Below are positions 8,607 to 17,598 of a stretch of DNA of 64,000 nucleotides, piece after piece. The stretch covers positions 426,082 through 490,081 of the forward strand of contig NZ_JDTH01000002.1 in assembly GCF_000710615.1 (NCBI RefSeq), given 5' to 3'. Under the pieces are notes generated by a model that had not been told where the DNA came from, did not search any database, and saw only the letters and a program-made list of their open reading frames with translations. Position numbers and translations under genes: made by a program. Position 1 is the first letter of the stretch; each line of letters opens with the position of its first letter. Source of the DNA: Haladaptatus cibarius D43. GTDB lineage: Archaea; Halobacteriota; Halobacteria; Halobacteriales; Haladaptataceae.

Positions 8607-8812
8607 TCTCGGGTGTCTGTTGGTCGGGTACGATTCCACAGATCTCGACAGTGAGGACTACAAAACGGATACAGGTGGAACGAACCTGTGGCGTCCGTCT
8701 CGGCGAGCACCGGATGCCACGATTCGATTTCGATGGTGTCACCGCAGTTCGTACAGACGGATTCGTCGCCGGGGATTTCCGGGCCGTTTCCCGCTATACG
8801 CTGGTCGTTCAT
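8603..8812 (-). CDS. Small zinc-binding protein (four-Cys)
   Basis: A 69-residue protein with two Cys pairs, CTNCGDTIEI and FCSPHCRDLW, spaced to form a single zinc site. The C-terminal half (YPFCSPHCRDLWN) resembles MYM/FCS-type or TRASH-like zinc fingers. Haloarchaeal conserved hypothetical. It sits in an operon: two bases after the HalOD1 gene, and overlapping the next gene by four bases. Confidence 0.7.
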   Translation of the reverse strand: MNDQRIAGNGPEIPGDESVCTNCGDTIEIESWHPVLAETDATGSFHLYPFCSPHCRDLWNRTRPTDTRE

Positions 8813-8814
8813 CG

Positions 8815-9072
8815 TCACTTGTCAGTGAGTTCGACCGTTCCGTCACTATGGACGTGGACGTTGTATCCGTCGAGCGAGAACTCGACGCGTCCGTCTCTCG
8901 TCCCGTGATGAAAGAGTCCATCGAGCGCGTCCGGGTCGATAACGTCGTATAGACAGGTTTCGAACTCGGTCGCGTCGTTGTAGCCTGCTCTCTCCATCAC
9001 GGCGGAGAGAACGGCCAAACTCGGTCGTTCACCGCCTCGGTCGTCAGGCCGTTGTCGAACGTCTGTTCTCAT
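8815..9072 (-). CDS. HalOD1 output-domain protein
   Basis: An 85-residue protein made essentially of one HalOD1 (halobacterial output domain 1) unit: SLAVLSAVMERAGYNDATEF, YDVIDPDALDGLFHH and the beta hairpin VEFSLDGYNVHVHSDGTVEL. HalOD1 domains are found alone or at the ends of haloarchaeal signalling proteins; the mechanism is not known. First gene of the three-gene operon running to 8457. Confidence 0.85.
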   Translation of the reverse strand: MRTDVRQRPDDRGGERPSLAVLSAVMERAGYNDATEFETCLYDVIDPDALDGLFHHGTRDGRVEFSLDGYNVHVHSDGTVELTDK

Positions 9073-9149
9073 GGTTACCACGATGGACGCTTCGGCAAAG
9101 ACCCTTCCAGCTAGATTGAACGCCGTCGAAAAATCGGCGGTCTATCTAT

Positions 9150-11525
9150 CTAGACGCCGCTTTCGAGCAGCCGAGAGAGCAACTTGCGCTCTGCCGCACG
9201 CAGGTGGTGTTGAAACGTCGGCTGTGAAATTCCGAGCGACCGTCCGACCTCCTCTCCCGTGCTTTTTCGCGGCGAGTCGAAAAAGCCGCTGTAGTAGGCC
9301 GTTTCCAGCGTTTCCCGCTGTCGGTCGGTTAGCGTTTCGGTGAGCGCAACGTCGAAATCACCGGTAGTCAACCCGCCTTCGCACTGACGGCGACTTCGGA
9401 GTTCGATGTCGGGGAACCGTCGTTGAAGCACTTCGACGAAGGTTCGAATGTCGGCGTTCGCCGGAAGGCGGACGACGACCTGCGCGGGGAGGTCATCCAC
9501 GACGAACGTTTCCGGAACCGCGCCGTGGTCGAGTAGCGTTCCGATGAAACTCGAATCCGTGAGCGCCGCGGAAAACAGTGCAGCACTGTTCCGGTCGCTA
9601 ACGTGTTGTATATCGGTGATTTCGAGCGAGTGGGCGGCAACCGCTTTCACGTCTTCGACTGTGGCATCACGAACCGTAAAGAAGGTTTTCAACGTTCCGT
9701 CGGGTTCGGAGACGACACCCATGAACTCGACATGGCCGCCGGTTTCGCGTTCGATGGCGACGAACACGATGGAAGAATCGACCACGTCGAACCTGAGTTC
9801 GACTACTTCGCCCCCCACGAGCGCCTTCTTGCTCTCGACGGCGTTGATTGCGTAGGCGACCGTCTGACTCACGTCGTCGAGAACCGCCCGTTCGAGTTCG
9901 TCGAACGTTCCTTGTCGGTCGGAGTAGACGGTGAGGACGCCGTACACGGCGTCCTCGTAGCGAAGCGGGAGCGCACAGGCAGAGCGATAGCCGCGCTTGA
10001 GCGCCTCACGTCGCCACGGTTCCGACGGCGGGTCGCGGAGAACGTCTTGGACGACCTGTGCTCGCCCAGTCCGTACCGCGATTCCTGTCGGGTCGGTAGC
10101 GGCCACGTCGTCCGGCGAAACAGTGACCGCGTCCAGGAAACCGCGACCGATACCCGCGGATTTGCGGGGAACCACCGTTTTCGTTCCGGGGTCGTTTTCG
10201 CCGACCCACGCAAACCGATACGGGCCGCCGCTGGCCAGTCGGGTACAGACCGCTTGTTCGATTTCGTCCCGACTTCGCGCCTCCACAAGCGCTCGGTCGA
10301 TACGTCGAATCCCTTCGTTCAACTCGTTCAGTCGTTCGAGTGCGGCGTTCTGGCGGCGGAGCGTCGCTTCGTGTTCCCGGAGCGTTCGCTCTCGGTCTGC
10401 CCTGCCGAGCGCGGATTCGACCGCCGCGGAACAGAGTTCCGCGACGTCGAAGGCGGATTCGTCTTCGGTTTTCGTGACGAAAACCCCGTGATTTCCGAGC
10501 GGGAGGACGGCGACGCCGTCCTCGGACTTCGGTTCGTTTTCGATGAACGACAGCCACGCGAGGCCGTCGTGGCTTTCGATGTCGAGGAGGTCAGCTATCG
10601 CTCCATCTCGTAGTTCACCCGCACGAATCCGAAGCGTTTGTTCGTTTTCGTCGTACAGCGCGATGGACGTCTCGGGGAGGTCAAGAACGTCTTTTGCTCC
10701 ATCAACAGCGATTTCGCACACTTCTTCCGTCGTTTCCGTCTCCAGTAGGACGCGGGTGAGGTCGGACAGCGCGGCGAGAACCTGCTCGTGTTGTTCTCGT
10801 TTCGTTACGTCTATCGCCACACCGACGACGCGCTCTATACTCTCGAATTCGTCCATGACTGGTTGATAGGCAGTTTCGAAGACCAACCCTTCGTACTCCC
10901 GTGTCGAGTGGACGCGCTCGCCGGAGAGAGCGCGTGTAAAGTCGCTTCCGATGTCGGATAGTTCGTCGTGGCGGTCGAACATAGATTCGCCGACTATTTC
11001 GCCGTCAGAGATTCCGAGGGCGTCCAAGCCGCGACCTTCGGAAAGTATCACCGTTCCGTCCTTGTCGAAAACGAAGAGGACGAGTGGCGCGTTCTGGATG
11101 ATGGTCTGGTAGCGTTCGACTTGGAACTCGCGTTCCTTGCGGTTCGTGATGTTCAAGTGTGCAACCACGACGTAGGGTTTGTCGCCGGTTTTCGTCCTTG
11201 CCGCGGACAGCAAAAACCAGCGTTGTTCCGTCGGCGAATGGCACGGATATTCGAGCGAAAACTCCGTTCGTTCCCCAGCGATAATCCCACGAATCCCCTT
11301 CGCGGTTTCGTCGGCCGTCGGTTCGTCGGCGGCGTCGCACACGTCGAGGTAGCTACTGCCGAGCGTCGTCATCGAAAGACCGTTTTCCTGACCGAACACC
11401 TCCCACGTTCGGTTCGTCGCCACTATGACGCCGTGTTCGTCGAGAACGGCGACGTTCACCGGAAGCGTATCGAGTGCAAGACGGTCGATGTCGGTGTGAC
11501 TCGCGGTGTCTTCCCCCTTCCCCAT
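9150..11525 (-). CDS. PAS/GAF sensor with bacterio-opsin-activator HTH
   Basis: A 791-residue transcriptional regulator of the Bat type. Visible order: PAS domain (about 15-125, LPVNVAVLDEHGVIVATNRT), second PAS (about 130-245), GAF domain (about 260-370), a charged coiled-coil-like linker (about 375-400), a second GAF (about 405-555), a bacterio-opsin-activator HTH-associated domain (about 570-715), and a C-terminal HTH_10 (TLTDRQRETLETAYYSGFFD and the recognition helix GISQPTFQHHLRAAERKLL). No kinase domain, so it is a one-component sensor. ATG at 11525 preferred over a TTG at 11552. Confidence 0.9.
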   Translation of the reverse strand: MGKGEDTASHTDIDRLALDTLPVNVAVLDEHGVIVATNRTWEVFGQENGLSMTTLGSSYLDVCDAADEPTADETAKGIRGIIAGERTEFSLEYPCHSPTEQRWFLLSAARTKTGDKPYVVVAHLNITNRKEREFQVERYQTIIQNAPLVLFVFDKDGTVILSEGRGLDALGISDGEIVGESMFDRHDELSDIGSDFTRALSGERVHSTREYEGLVFETAYQPVMDEFESIERVVGVAIDVTKREQHEQVLAALSDLTRVLLETETTEEVCEIAVDGAKDVLDLPETSIALYDENEQTLRIRAGELRDGAIADLLDIESHDGLAWLSFIENEPKSEDGVAVLPLGNHGVFVTKTEDESAFDVAELCSAAVESALGRADRERTLREHEATLRRQNAALERLNELNEGIRRIDRALVEARSRDEIEQAVCTRLASGGPYRFAWVGENDPGTKTVVPRKSAGIGRGFLDAVTVSPDDVAATDPTGIAVRTGRAQVVQDVLRDPPSEPWRREALKRGYRSACALPLRYEDAVYGVLTVYSDRQGTFDELERAVLDDVSQTVAYAINAVESKKALVGGEVVELRFDVVDSSIVFVAIERETGGHVEFMGVVSEPDGTLKTFFTVRDATVEDVKAVAAHSLEITDIQHVSDRNSAALFSAALTDSSFIGTLLDHGAVPETFVVDDLPAQVVVRLPANADIRTFVEVLQRRFPDIELRSRRQCEGGLTTGDFDVALTETLTDRQRETLETAYYSGFFDSPRKSTGEEVGRSLGISQPTFQHHLRAAERKLLSRLLESGV

Positions 11526-11614
11526 AGTCGTCGGAGAGCGGTTAGTCGCCAATGGATAAAACGATAGTGCCGAGGTACGCAGGTGCCCGCTGTCGCAGAC
11601 ACCACTTGGTGCGA

Positions 11615-12391
11615 CTACCCGTGGTACGCCGTCACCAGTTCGTCAAGCGATTCGTGATGTTCCGTGGTGTGCGGCGCAGTCAGCGGCGAGACGCTCACTC
11701 GACCTTCGAACACGGCTCTGCGGTCGGTTCCGTCCGGGTCGGGAAGCGTCTCGTCGTCCATCTGTTCCCACGTCAAATCGTGAAGCGTGACGACGCCGCC
11801 GTCGTTCGTCGCGTTCATGTCGTAAACGTGAGAGGGTCGCGTCACTTCCATCGCCGCGGGTTCGTCGCCCGGCATGGGCGCGTTGACGTTCAGGTACTCG
11901 GCCTGCTCGAACACGCCCGCGTCGAGCGAGTGTTCGGTGAGATACGTCGCGGCCCGTGCCGCTTCCTCGTACTCCTCCTTCGTCGTGTCGTGTGGCCACA
12001 TGTGGTTCGGCACGTGGAGCGAAACTGCGATAGCGGGAACGTCGAAGAAGGCGGCTTCGACGGCGGCGCTGACGGTTCCCGAGCGCCCGAGAACGTAGGC
12101 CCCGAGGTTCGCACCGTTGTTACACCCCGAGACGACGATGTCCGGGTACGGGCCGAGTTCGGTCAGTCCCGCGACGACGCAGTCGGTTGGGGTTCCAGTG
12201 ATGGCGTAGCCGATGTCGTGTTCTTCGACCTCCACCTCGTAGGACATCGCTCTGCCGACTGCGCTCTGGTCGGTTGCGGGTGCGACGGTCGTCACGTTGC
12301 CGACTTCTTGGAGCGCCTCGTACAGCGCGTGGATGCCGGGACTGTCGATACCGTCGTCGTTCGTCAGAAGAATTTCCGGAGAGTCGCCCAT
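11615..12391 (-). CDS. surE: 5'/3'-nucleotidase SurE
   Basis: A 258-residue SurE phosphatase. ILLTNDDGIDSPGIHALYEA gives the metal-binding Asn-Asp-Asp cluster, DQSAVGRAMSY carries the conserved Ser, and SGCNNGANLGAYVLGRSGTV is the phosphate-binding loop. It dephosphorylates nucleoside monophosphates and polyphosphate in a Mg/Mn-dependent manner. The ATG at 12391 gives the usual SurE N-terminus; the longer open frame upstream does not belong. Confidence 0.93.
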   Translation of the reverse strand: MGDSPEILLTNDDGIDSPGIHALYEALQEVGNVTTVAPATDQSAVGRAMSYEVEVEEHDIGYAITGTPTDCVVAGLTELGPYPDIVVSGCNNGANLGAYVLGRSGTVSAAVEAAFFDVPAIAVSLHVPNHMWPHDTTKEEYEEAARAATYLTEHSLDAGVFEQAEYLNVNAPMPGDEPAAMEVTRPSHVYDMNATNDGGVVTLHDLTWEQMDDETLPDPDGTDRRAVFEGRVSVSPLTAPHTTEHHESLDELVTAYHG

Positions 12392-12440
12392 GAGAAGGGG
12401 GTCGAAACGGGAACGCAAAAGTGCTCCGTTCGGCCGACAG

Positions 12441-12952
12441 TTACGACAACAGGAGTGGAATCCCGGCAAGGAGGCAAACGTACGCTACGGCGAACACAAT
12501 CCAGTCCAGCACCGCGCGAGGGGTCGTCGGCCCGCCCGGAACCGACGATGTCCGCGAGACGAAGAAGGCACTTGCAACGATGCCGAGGGCGCAGCACGAA
12601 AGATATCCGATTGTCCAAAAGCGATCGATACCGACCGTGATGAAAATATCTCGGCTGATGGGTATCATCACTAACGACCCGACACCGATGAGGAACAGGA
12701 GTACAGAGTACGGGACCAGAACCGCGACTCCGTGACGTCCGCCGAATACCGCCAGAGTCGGCCGGTCACCGCCAACCAGAACGTTCGCGGTGCGGGCGTG
12801 AGCAGTAGTACGGGAATCGTCAATACTGTCATGATGACGTTGAGAACGATTGCGACGAGGAAAAGCAGTCCCAGAAACGCGGCGACGAGTATCGTGAAGC
12901 CGATAGTGGCGAGGACAAGCAACACCAAGCCAAGGAGCGGCTCTGTGGACAT
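12441..12952 (-). pseudogene. Membrane protein, probably split by a frameshift
   Basis: Two minus-strand frames meet at 12671. The first begins MSTEPLLGLVLLVLATIGFT at 12952 and has two strong helices, but after TFWLAVTG it turns into a Ser/Arg-rich tail and stops at 12671. The other frame, read upstream of its GTG at 12671, continues as DRPTLAVFGG and then VAVLVPYSVLLFLIGVGSLV, a clean membrane helix, before the two further helices that end at 12441. Joining them near 12755 gives one protein of about 170 residues with five helices. If instead both frames are real, they overlap by one base (TAGTG). Confidence 0.5.
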
Positions 12953-13080
12953 CGTTTCCGCTTTCATTCCACTAGAATATCAGGTTAGTGGCAGAGTTTC
13001 ATATCAGTGTTATAATCCGAGAATGATAATTAATGAACCACATGGATTTATGCTGTGTGATTTGCTCTGTCTAGGTGGCT

Positions 13081-13293
13081 ATGGCGGAGGGAACGGTCAC
13101 AGACGCGCGGACACTGGAACTCAACTACGAATACGCCCAGCGGAACGTAGACGTACTGTCCATCTGGTTCGAGTGTAAACCGCGAAAGACGGTTGAACTG
13201 CTCGCAGAGAACAACATCCCGCTATCACCGAACGACGAGGGGAAGTTCGGTTCCTACTACAACTACGTCAGAGAGGTCGTCGAAGCGAATTGA
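13081..13293 (+). CDS. Conserved small haloarchaeal protein, 70 aa
   Basis: Starts MAEGTVTDARTLELNYEYAQ. A soluble mixed-charge protein with one Cys (IWFECKPRKT), no membrane segment and no recognised motif. Upstream bases 13046-13075 are AT-rich. Its stop codon is one base from the stop of the convergent methyltransferase gene. Function unknown. Confidence 0.65.
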   Translation: MAEGTVTDARTLELNYEYAQRNVDVLSIWFECKPRKTVELLAENNIPLSPNDEGKFGSYYNYVREVVEAN

Positions 13294-13294
13294 G

Positions 13295-14722
13295 TTACAG
13301 ACGGTCAACGACCGTCTGTTCATCGACCACGAGATTGTACGCGCCTTCGTCCTCGTTCCACAGTACCAGCACCTCCTCGAAGGAAAGCAGATTTCCGTAC
13401 TCTGCCTCTTGAAGCGCACGATTGAGCGCCGTCTCCTTCGTCAGCACTGCGAAGTGACTGACGTTCTCGCTCCCGTCACCGGTTTTGAACAGGTCGTTTC
13501 TTCCCTCCTCCGACAGCGAATGACTGAGTTTTACCGCGATGAGATTCACGCGCTCCGTAACGTGTCGCTCCATCTCGGTCATCTTCGCCGACCGAGATTT
13601 GTCGGCGGTAAATTCGAACCGACGGATTCCGTCAGTTCGAAGGACGACGTGAGAATACTGCACGTCCACGTTGACGAACTCGCCGTCGCCTCGGGCGTCC
13701 TCGCCGCCATTTTCGGTTTCGTCCCTCCCCTCACTCTCGTCCAATCGACGCTGGAACGCCGGAATGTCTAACTCCGATTTCACGTCGAACGACCACCCTC
13801 GGTCGCTCGGTTCCTCGCCCGGCCAGAGGCGGAGCGTCGGCGAGTACACCGTGGTTCGGTCGGAAACGTTTCGTTCGACCTCTCGAAGACCGATGCTGGC
13901 GTTTTTGTCCGCCGGGGCGATGGCGACCATCGAACCATCGTCGGCGAGATAGTCAAGATATTTTTCCGTGACAGCCTCGGGGTCGTCCACCTCGCTCAAC
14001 ACGTTGGCGAACAGAACGATGTCGTACTCGCCTTCCGGTTCGAACGCCTCCGCGGTTTCCCGGTGCGTCGTCGCGTGGAAGTTCTCCCGCGTTTCCTCCA
14101 TCATCGCGGCAAACACGTCCACGGCGTCGCTCGGTTCGACGGCGTGATATTCGACCAAGCTATCGTCGGGATAGAAATCGTGGAAACCCAGTGCCGGGCC
14201 GCCGACACCAGCACCCACATCTAACACCCGAATTTTTCGGGAAAGTAGACCGCGCTCCGCGAGTTCCGAGAGGACGTACTGAACCACGGCGTAGTAGTCC
14301 GGCAGGTGGTAGATGGCGTAGGCGAGCGCGACTCGATAGTCGTACTCCACGGGATTCTGGGCGAAGTAATCCTCCTTGAGTCGGCGAATCGTCTCGCGCA
14401 GTTTCACTCCCGATTCGCCGTCCGGCCATCCGACGCCAAACTCCCCGACGAGCAGGTCTTCGAGTTTTCTTCCGTATGTTTCGGGGAACGATTCGACGCC
14501 GCGGAAGGTCGGTGAAATCGGCTCTTCGGAGGCCGGTTCGAAGGTTCCATCGTCGCGTTCCACGAGTCCGAGGTCGAGCGACTGTTCGCGGAGCACCTGC
14601 CGGACAACCGCCGGATGCGGTTGTCCTTCGATGTACTCCGAAATTTCCTCCGGGTCGATTGGGCGCACGTCGCGGAGGTAGAGCGCGTTCGAGCGCACCT
14701 GCTCGCGCTGTTCGGGTTTCAT
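13295..14722 (-). CDS. Rsm22-like SAM-dependent methyltransferase
   Basis: A 475-residue protein. Residues about 165-320 form a Rossmann methyltransferase: RVLDVGAGVGGPALGF is motif I, YDIVLFANVLSEVDD is motif IV and DDGSMVAIAP is motif V. It matches the small-subunit Rsm22 family, linked in mitochondria to the ribosomal small subunit; the archaeal substrate is not known. The N-terminal 150 residues are a helical family-specific part, and a Glu/Gly-rich insertion lies near residues 335-350. Overlaps the prephenate dehydrogenase gene by four bases (ATGA), so co-translated. Confidence 0.8.
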   Translation of the reverse strand: MKPEQREQVRSNALYLRDVRPIDPEEISEYIEGQPHPAVVRQVLREQSLDLGLVERDDGTFEPASEEPISPTFRGVESFPETYGRKLEDLLVGEFGVGWPDGESGVKLRETIRRLKEDYFAQNPVEYDYRVALAYAIYHLPDYYAVVQYVLSELAERGLLSRKIRVLDVGAGVGGPALGFHDFYPDDSLVEYHAVEPSDAVDVFAAMMEETRENFHATTHRETAEAFEPEGEYDIVLFANVLSEVDDPEAVTEKYLDYLADDGSMVAIAPADKNASIGLREVERNVSDRTTVYSPTLRLWPGEEPSDRGWSFDVKSELDIPAFQRRLDESEGRDETENGGEDARGDGEFVNVDVQYSHVVLRTDGIRRFEFTADKSRSAKMTEMERHVTERVNLIAVKLSHSLSEEGRNDLFKTGDGSENVSHFAVLTKETALNRALQEAEYGNLLSFEEVLVLWNEDEGAYNLVVDEQTVVDRL

Positions 14723-15483
14723 AGTTCGTCCTCCGATTCGTCTTCCGCTCGATTTGTCTTCATTTTCGCCGTTCGATACAGTCTCTCGAACTCCGTCGGG
14801 TCTGCATCCGCGAGGTCGTGGGCCGCGATTGCGACATCCTCCGCGCCGTCGAAGGCCGCCTGAATGTCGGCGTAGACGCGCGAATCGCCGCTCGTCACTT
14901 GCTCCGTGAGGTCGGCGAGGCTGTCGTAGACGGGTGTTCGAAGTCCCTCCGGAACCGAGTTCGCCGAGAGCGCGAAGGCAAGAACCGCGGTGTGCGCTCC
15001 CGCCTGCACCGTGGTCATCGCCTCGTCGTGTTCCTCCGGCGTCGTCTCGACCAGCGTGTTGCCGCGCGATTTGAGGGCAGAGAGAATTTCGTCGGTCACG
15101 GGGCCGGGTTCGGCCGCCACGACCGCCACGTTTCCGGGTGCGTTTTCGGGACCGAACAGAGGATGAAGGCTGACTCGTTCTTTGTCTGGCGCGTGTTTGG
15201 CCATCGAGGAAATCGGTTCCGCCATCACGCCGGTCAGGTCGAGGAGTGCCGTCTCGGCTTTCTCGGCGTGGTCTTCGATTGCGTCATCGACTGCGGGCAG
15301 GGGAACCGTCAGACAGACCGCCTCGAAGGTTTCTGACGTGTCCAGTTCGACCGCCTTTCCGCCGACTTGTTCTGCGGCGCGTTCCGCGACCGCCGGGTCT
15401 GCGTCGGTGAACGCGAGGTCGCAGTCCAGCGACTTGCCGAACCAGCGACCCATCGCGCCCGCACCGACGACGAGTACGTTCAT
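14719..15483 (-). CDS. tyrA: Prephenate dehydrogenase
   Basis: A 254-residue TyrA-family enzyme that oxidatively decarboxylates prephenate to 4-hydroxyphenylpyruvate in tyrosine synthesis. MNVLVVGAGAMGRWFGKSL is the NAD(P)-binding Rossmann start, VSLHPLFGPENA carries the catalytic His, and the C-terminal half is the helical dimerisation domain. No ACT or chorismate mutase domain is fused; a separate mutase is at 3725-4030 in this window. Ends in an acidic tail. Confidence 0.88.
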   Translation of the reverse strand: MNVLVVGAGAMGRWFGKSLDCDLAFTDADPAVAERAAEQVGGKAVELDTSETFEAVCLTVPLPAVDDAIEDHAEKAETALLDLTGVMAEPISSMAKHAPDKERVSLHPLFGPENAPGNVAVVAAEPGPVTDEILSALKSRGNTLVETTPEEHDEAMTTVQAGAHTAVLAFALSANSVPEGLRTPVYDSLADLTEQVTSGDSRVYADIQAAFDGAEDVAIAAHDLADADPTEFERLYRTAKMKTNRAEDESEDEL

Positions 15484-15566
15484 TGCTGTCGGTTTGGCGT
15501 GGTTCGCCCAAAAGAGGTTCGTTTGGTCGGGTTGGATGTGGTCGGATTCGGTTGGGTTGGATTCGG

Positions 15567-16007
15567 CTACTCTTCGTACTCCATCTCGGGCAGTTCCACG
15601 ACGCCGAGTTGGACGAACATCCCCAGTTCGTCGGCGTTGTCGTAGCGTTCCTGTATCTTCCCGTCTTCGATACGGTCGATGAGGATGCCGGTCATTTCGA
15701 TTTCCTCGTCCGTCGGTTCGATGCCCATCATCTCGCCGCTGTGGGTCCCCCGCGTCGTGTATCGAACGACGACCTTGTCGTCCGTCGAAATCACGTCCTC
15801 GACGTTCATTTCGAGGTCGGTGAAAACCTTCCGAACTTCTTCGGCCATCTCCCGGTATTCGTCCCGCCCATCCATGTCCATCATTGGCGTGTGGTAGACG
15901 ACGTCCTCCGCGACGACATCGTCGATGACGCCGAGGTCACCGCCGCTCCATATCTCTTCGATTTCCCGAATTACGACCGCTTCGTTGTCCGCAGTTCTGA
16001 TGCTCAT
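15567..16007 (-). CDS. SnoaL-like polyketide-cyclase-fold protein
   Basis: A 146-residue protein of the NTF2-like SnoaL/ester-cyclase group: EIWSGGDLGVIDDVVAEDVV, HTPMMDMDGRDEYREM and VVVRYTTRGTHSGEMMGIEP follow the usual alpha-beta cone pattern. These proteins have varied small-molecule roles and the substrate cannot be inferred. The ATG at 16007 is chosen because the upstream open frame is compositionally unlike a haloarchaeal protein. No tight neighbours; 16008-16242 is otherwise empty. Confidence 0.8.
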   Translation of the reverse strand: MSIRTADNEAVVIREIEEIWSGGDLGVIDDVVAEDVVYHTPMMDMDGRDEYREMAEEVRKVFTDLEMNVEDVISTDDKVVVRYTTRGTHSGEMMGIEPTDEEIEMTGILIDRIEDGKIQERYDNADELGMFVQLGVVELPEMEYEE

Positions 16008-16242
16008 GGTGCTCTCTCCCCGCGGACGAATTACGCAGAGCAGCCGAATAAACGAGAACCATCGTTCAGGCGGAAACGGGCGCGAGACGGTGGGAAACGG
16101 GGAATGGGCCGGTATCGGGTAGCGGTTTCGATGCAACGTTTGTAATCGGTCAGAAAATAGCGCATGTTAAAACAGCGACGCCACCGACCGTTGCCGTCGG
16201 GATTGACTGGCTTTCCTTCCGGACGGATTGAGTGTCAGTCCG

Positions 16243-17598
16243 TCAGTCGTGTTTTCCCGGGTGGTCGTCTGCCAGATACCGACGCCCAACCAAATTCTCC
16301 CGAAGCGTTTCTCCTTCGTACTCCTCGCGCACCAACCCGCGTTTTTCGAGTTCGGGCACGACCAAATCCACGAAATCCCAAAGCGTGCCGGGGCGAACGA
16401 GTTCCTTCAAATTGAATCCCGTAACCCCGGTTTCGTCGCGCCATGCCTCCAGTTCGTCCGCGACCTGTTCGGGCGACCCGACGACGACGGGCGAGGTGGA
16501 ACCGAGGCCGCAAAACTCCGCTACGTCGCGCACCGTCCAGTCGCGCTCCGGGGCGTGCTTGGTCAGCGCGTTGACCGCGCCCTGAATCGCCTCGGTTTCG
16601 ATGTGTTCGACCGGTTGGTCGGGCGCGAGTTCCGAGAAGTCCAAATCCATGAACCCGCCGAGCAGGGTCAGGGTCGCCTCGGTATCGACGTTTTCGCGGT
16701 ACGTCTCGTATTTTGCTTGGGCGATTTCTTCCGTCTCGCCGACGATTGGCGCGATTCCGGCGAAGAAAGCGAGTTCGTCGCCGTTTCGTCCCACCTCGGT
16801 CGCGCGCTCTCTTACGTCCTCGACGTAGCTTTTCACGGCTTCCGTCGTCGGTTGGCTGACGAACAACGCTTCCGCGTTGTTCGCCGCGAAGTTCCGCCCG
16901 CGCTCGGACGACCCGGCTTGATAGAGAACCGGGGTGCGCTGTGGCGACGGTTCACAGGAGTGCGGCCCGGGAACCGAGAAATGCTCGCCCTCGTAGTCGA
17001 TTGCGTGGACTTTCTCGGGGTCGGTGTATTTTCCTGCGCCCACATCTCGAATCACCGCGTCGTCCTCCCAACTGTCCTCCCACAGTCGGTAGCAGACCCG
17101 CATGAACTCCTCGGCGCGGTCGTATCGCGTGTCGTGTTCCATTCGCTCGTCCAACCCGAGATTCTCTGCCGCGCTTTCGAGGTACGACGTGACGATGTTG
17201 AACGCGACTCGGCCGTCCGTGATGTGGTCTAACGTCGAAAACTCGCGGGCGAGTTGGTAGGGATGGACGTAGGTCGTAGAGCGCGTCACCGCAAAGCCGA
17301 GGTCGTCGGTCACGCTGGCCATCGCCGGAATCAGCAGCTCCGGGTCGTTCGCGGGCGTCTGGATGGCCTTCTCGATTGCGGTGTCCCGATTTCCGCCGTG
17401 TACGTCGTAGATTCCCCGCACGTCGGCGAAGAAGACGGCGTCGAACTTCCCGCGCTCTGCGAGTCGGGCGACCTCCTGCCAGTAGTCCATGTCGGTGTAG
17501 CGGTGGGATTGGTCGCCCGGCGTGCGCCAGTTGCCCGCCGTGACGTGTTCCACCGCGTTCATCGTGAACAGGTTGAAGTGAATGTTCTCGTCGCTCAT
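16243..17598 (-). CDS. NtaA/SnaA/DmoA-type FMN-dependent monooxygenase
   Basis: A 451-residue luciferase-like (LLM) flavin monooxygenase. FNLFTMNAVEHVTAGNWRTP near the N-terminus, ARLAERGKFDAVFFADV, the YVHPYQLAREFSTLDHIT segment and GRVAFNIVTSYLESAAENLG are characteristic of the NtaA/SoxA/DszA branch, which uses FMNH2 from a separate reductase to oxidise chelators, sulfonates or organosulfur compounds. No reductase gene is adjacent, so the substrate is undetermined. An element with long inverted repeats lies upstream of its start. Confidence 0.88.
   Translation of the reverse strand: MSDENIHFNLFTMNAVEHVTAGNWRTPGDQSHRYTDMDYWQEVARLAERGKFDAVFFADVRGIYDVHGGNRDTAIEKAIQTPANDPELLIPAMASVTDDLGFAVTRSTTYVHPYQLAREFSTLDHITDGRVAFNIVTSYLESAAENLGLDERMEHDTRYDRAEEFMRVCYRLWEDSWEDDAVIRDVGAGKYTDPEKVHAIDYEGEHFSVPGPHSCEPSPQRTPVLYQAGSSERGRNFAANNAEALFVSQPTTEAVKSYVEDVRERATEVGRNGDELAFFAGIAPIVGETEEIAQAKYETYRENVDTEATLTLLGGFMDLDFSELAPDQPVEHIETEAIQGAVNALTKHAPERDWTVRDVAEFCGLGSTSPVVVGSPEQVADELEAWRDETGVTGFNLKELVRPGTLWDFVDLVVPELEKRGLVREEYEGETLRENLVGRRYLADDHPGKHD

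Noticed and set aside
9603-10613. A 336-residue plus-strand frame across the PAS/GAF regulator
   Set aside because: Opposite strand of a recognised multi-domain regulator; no motif or start signal.
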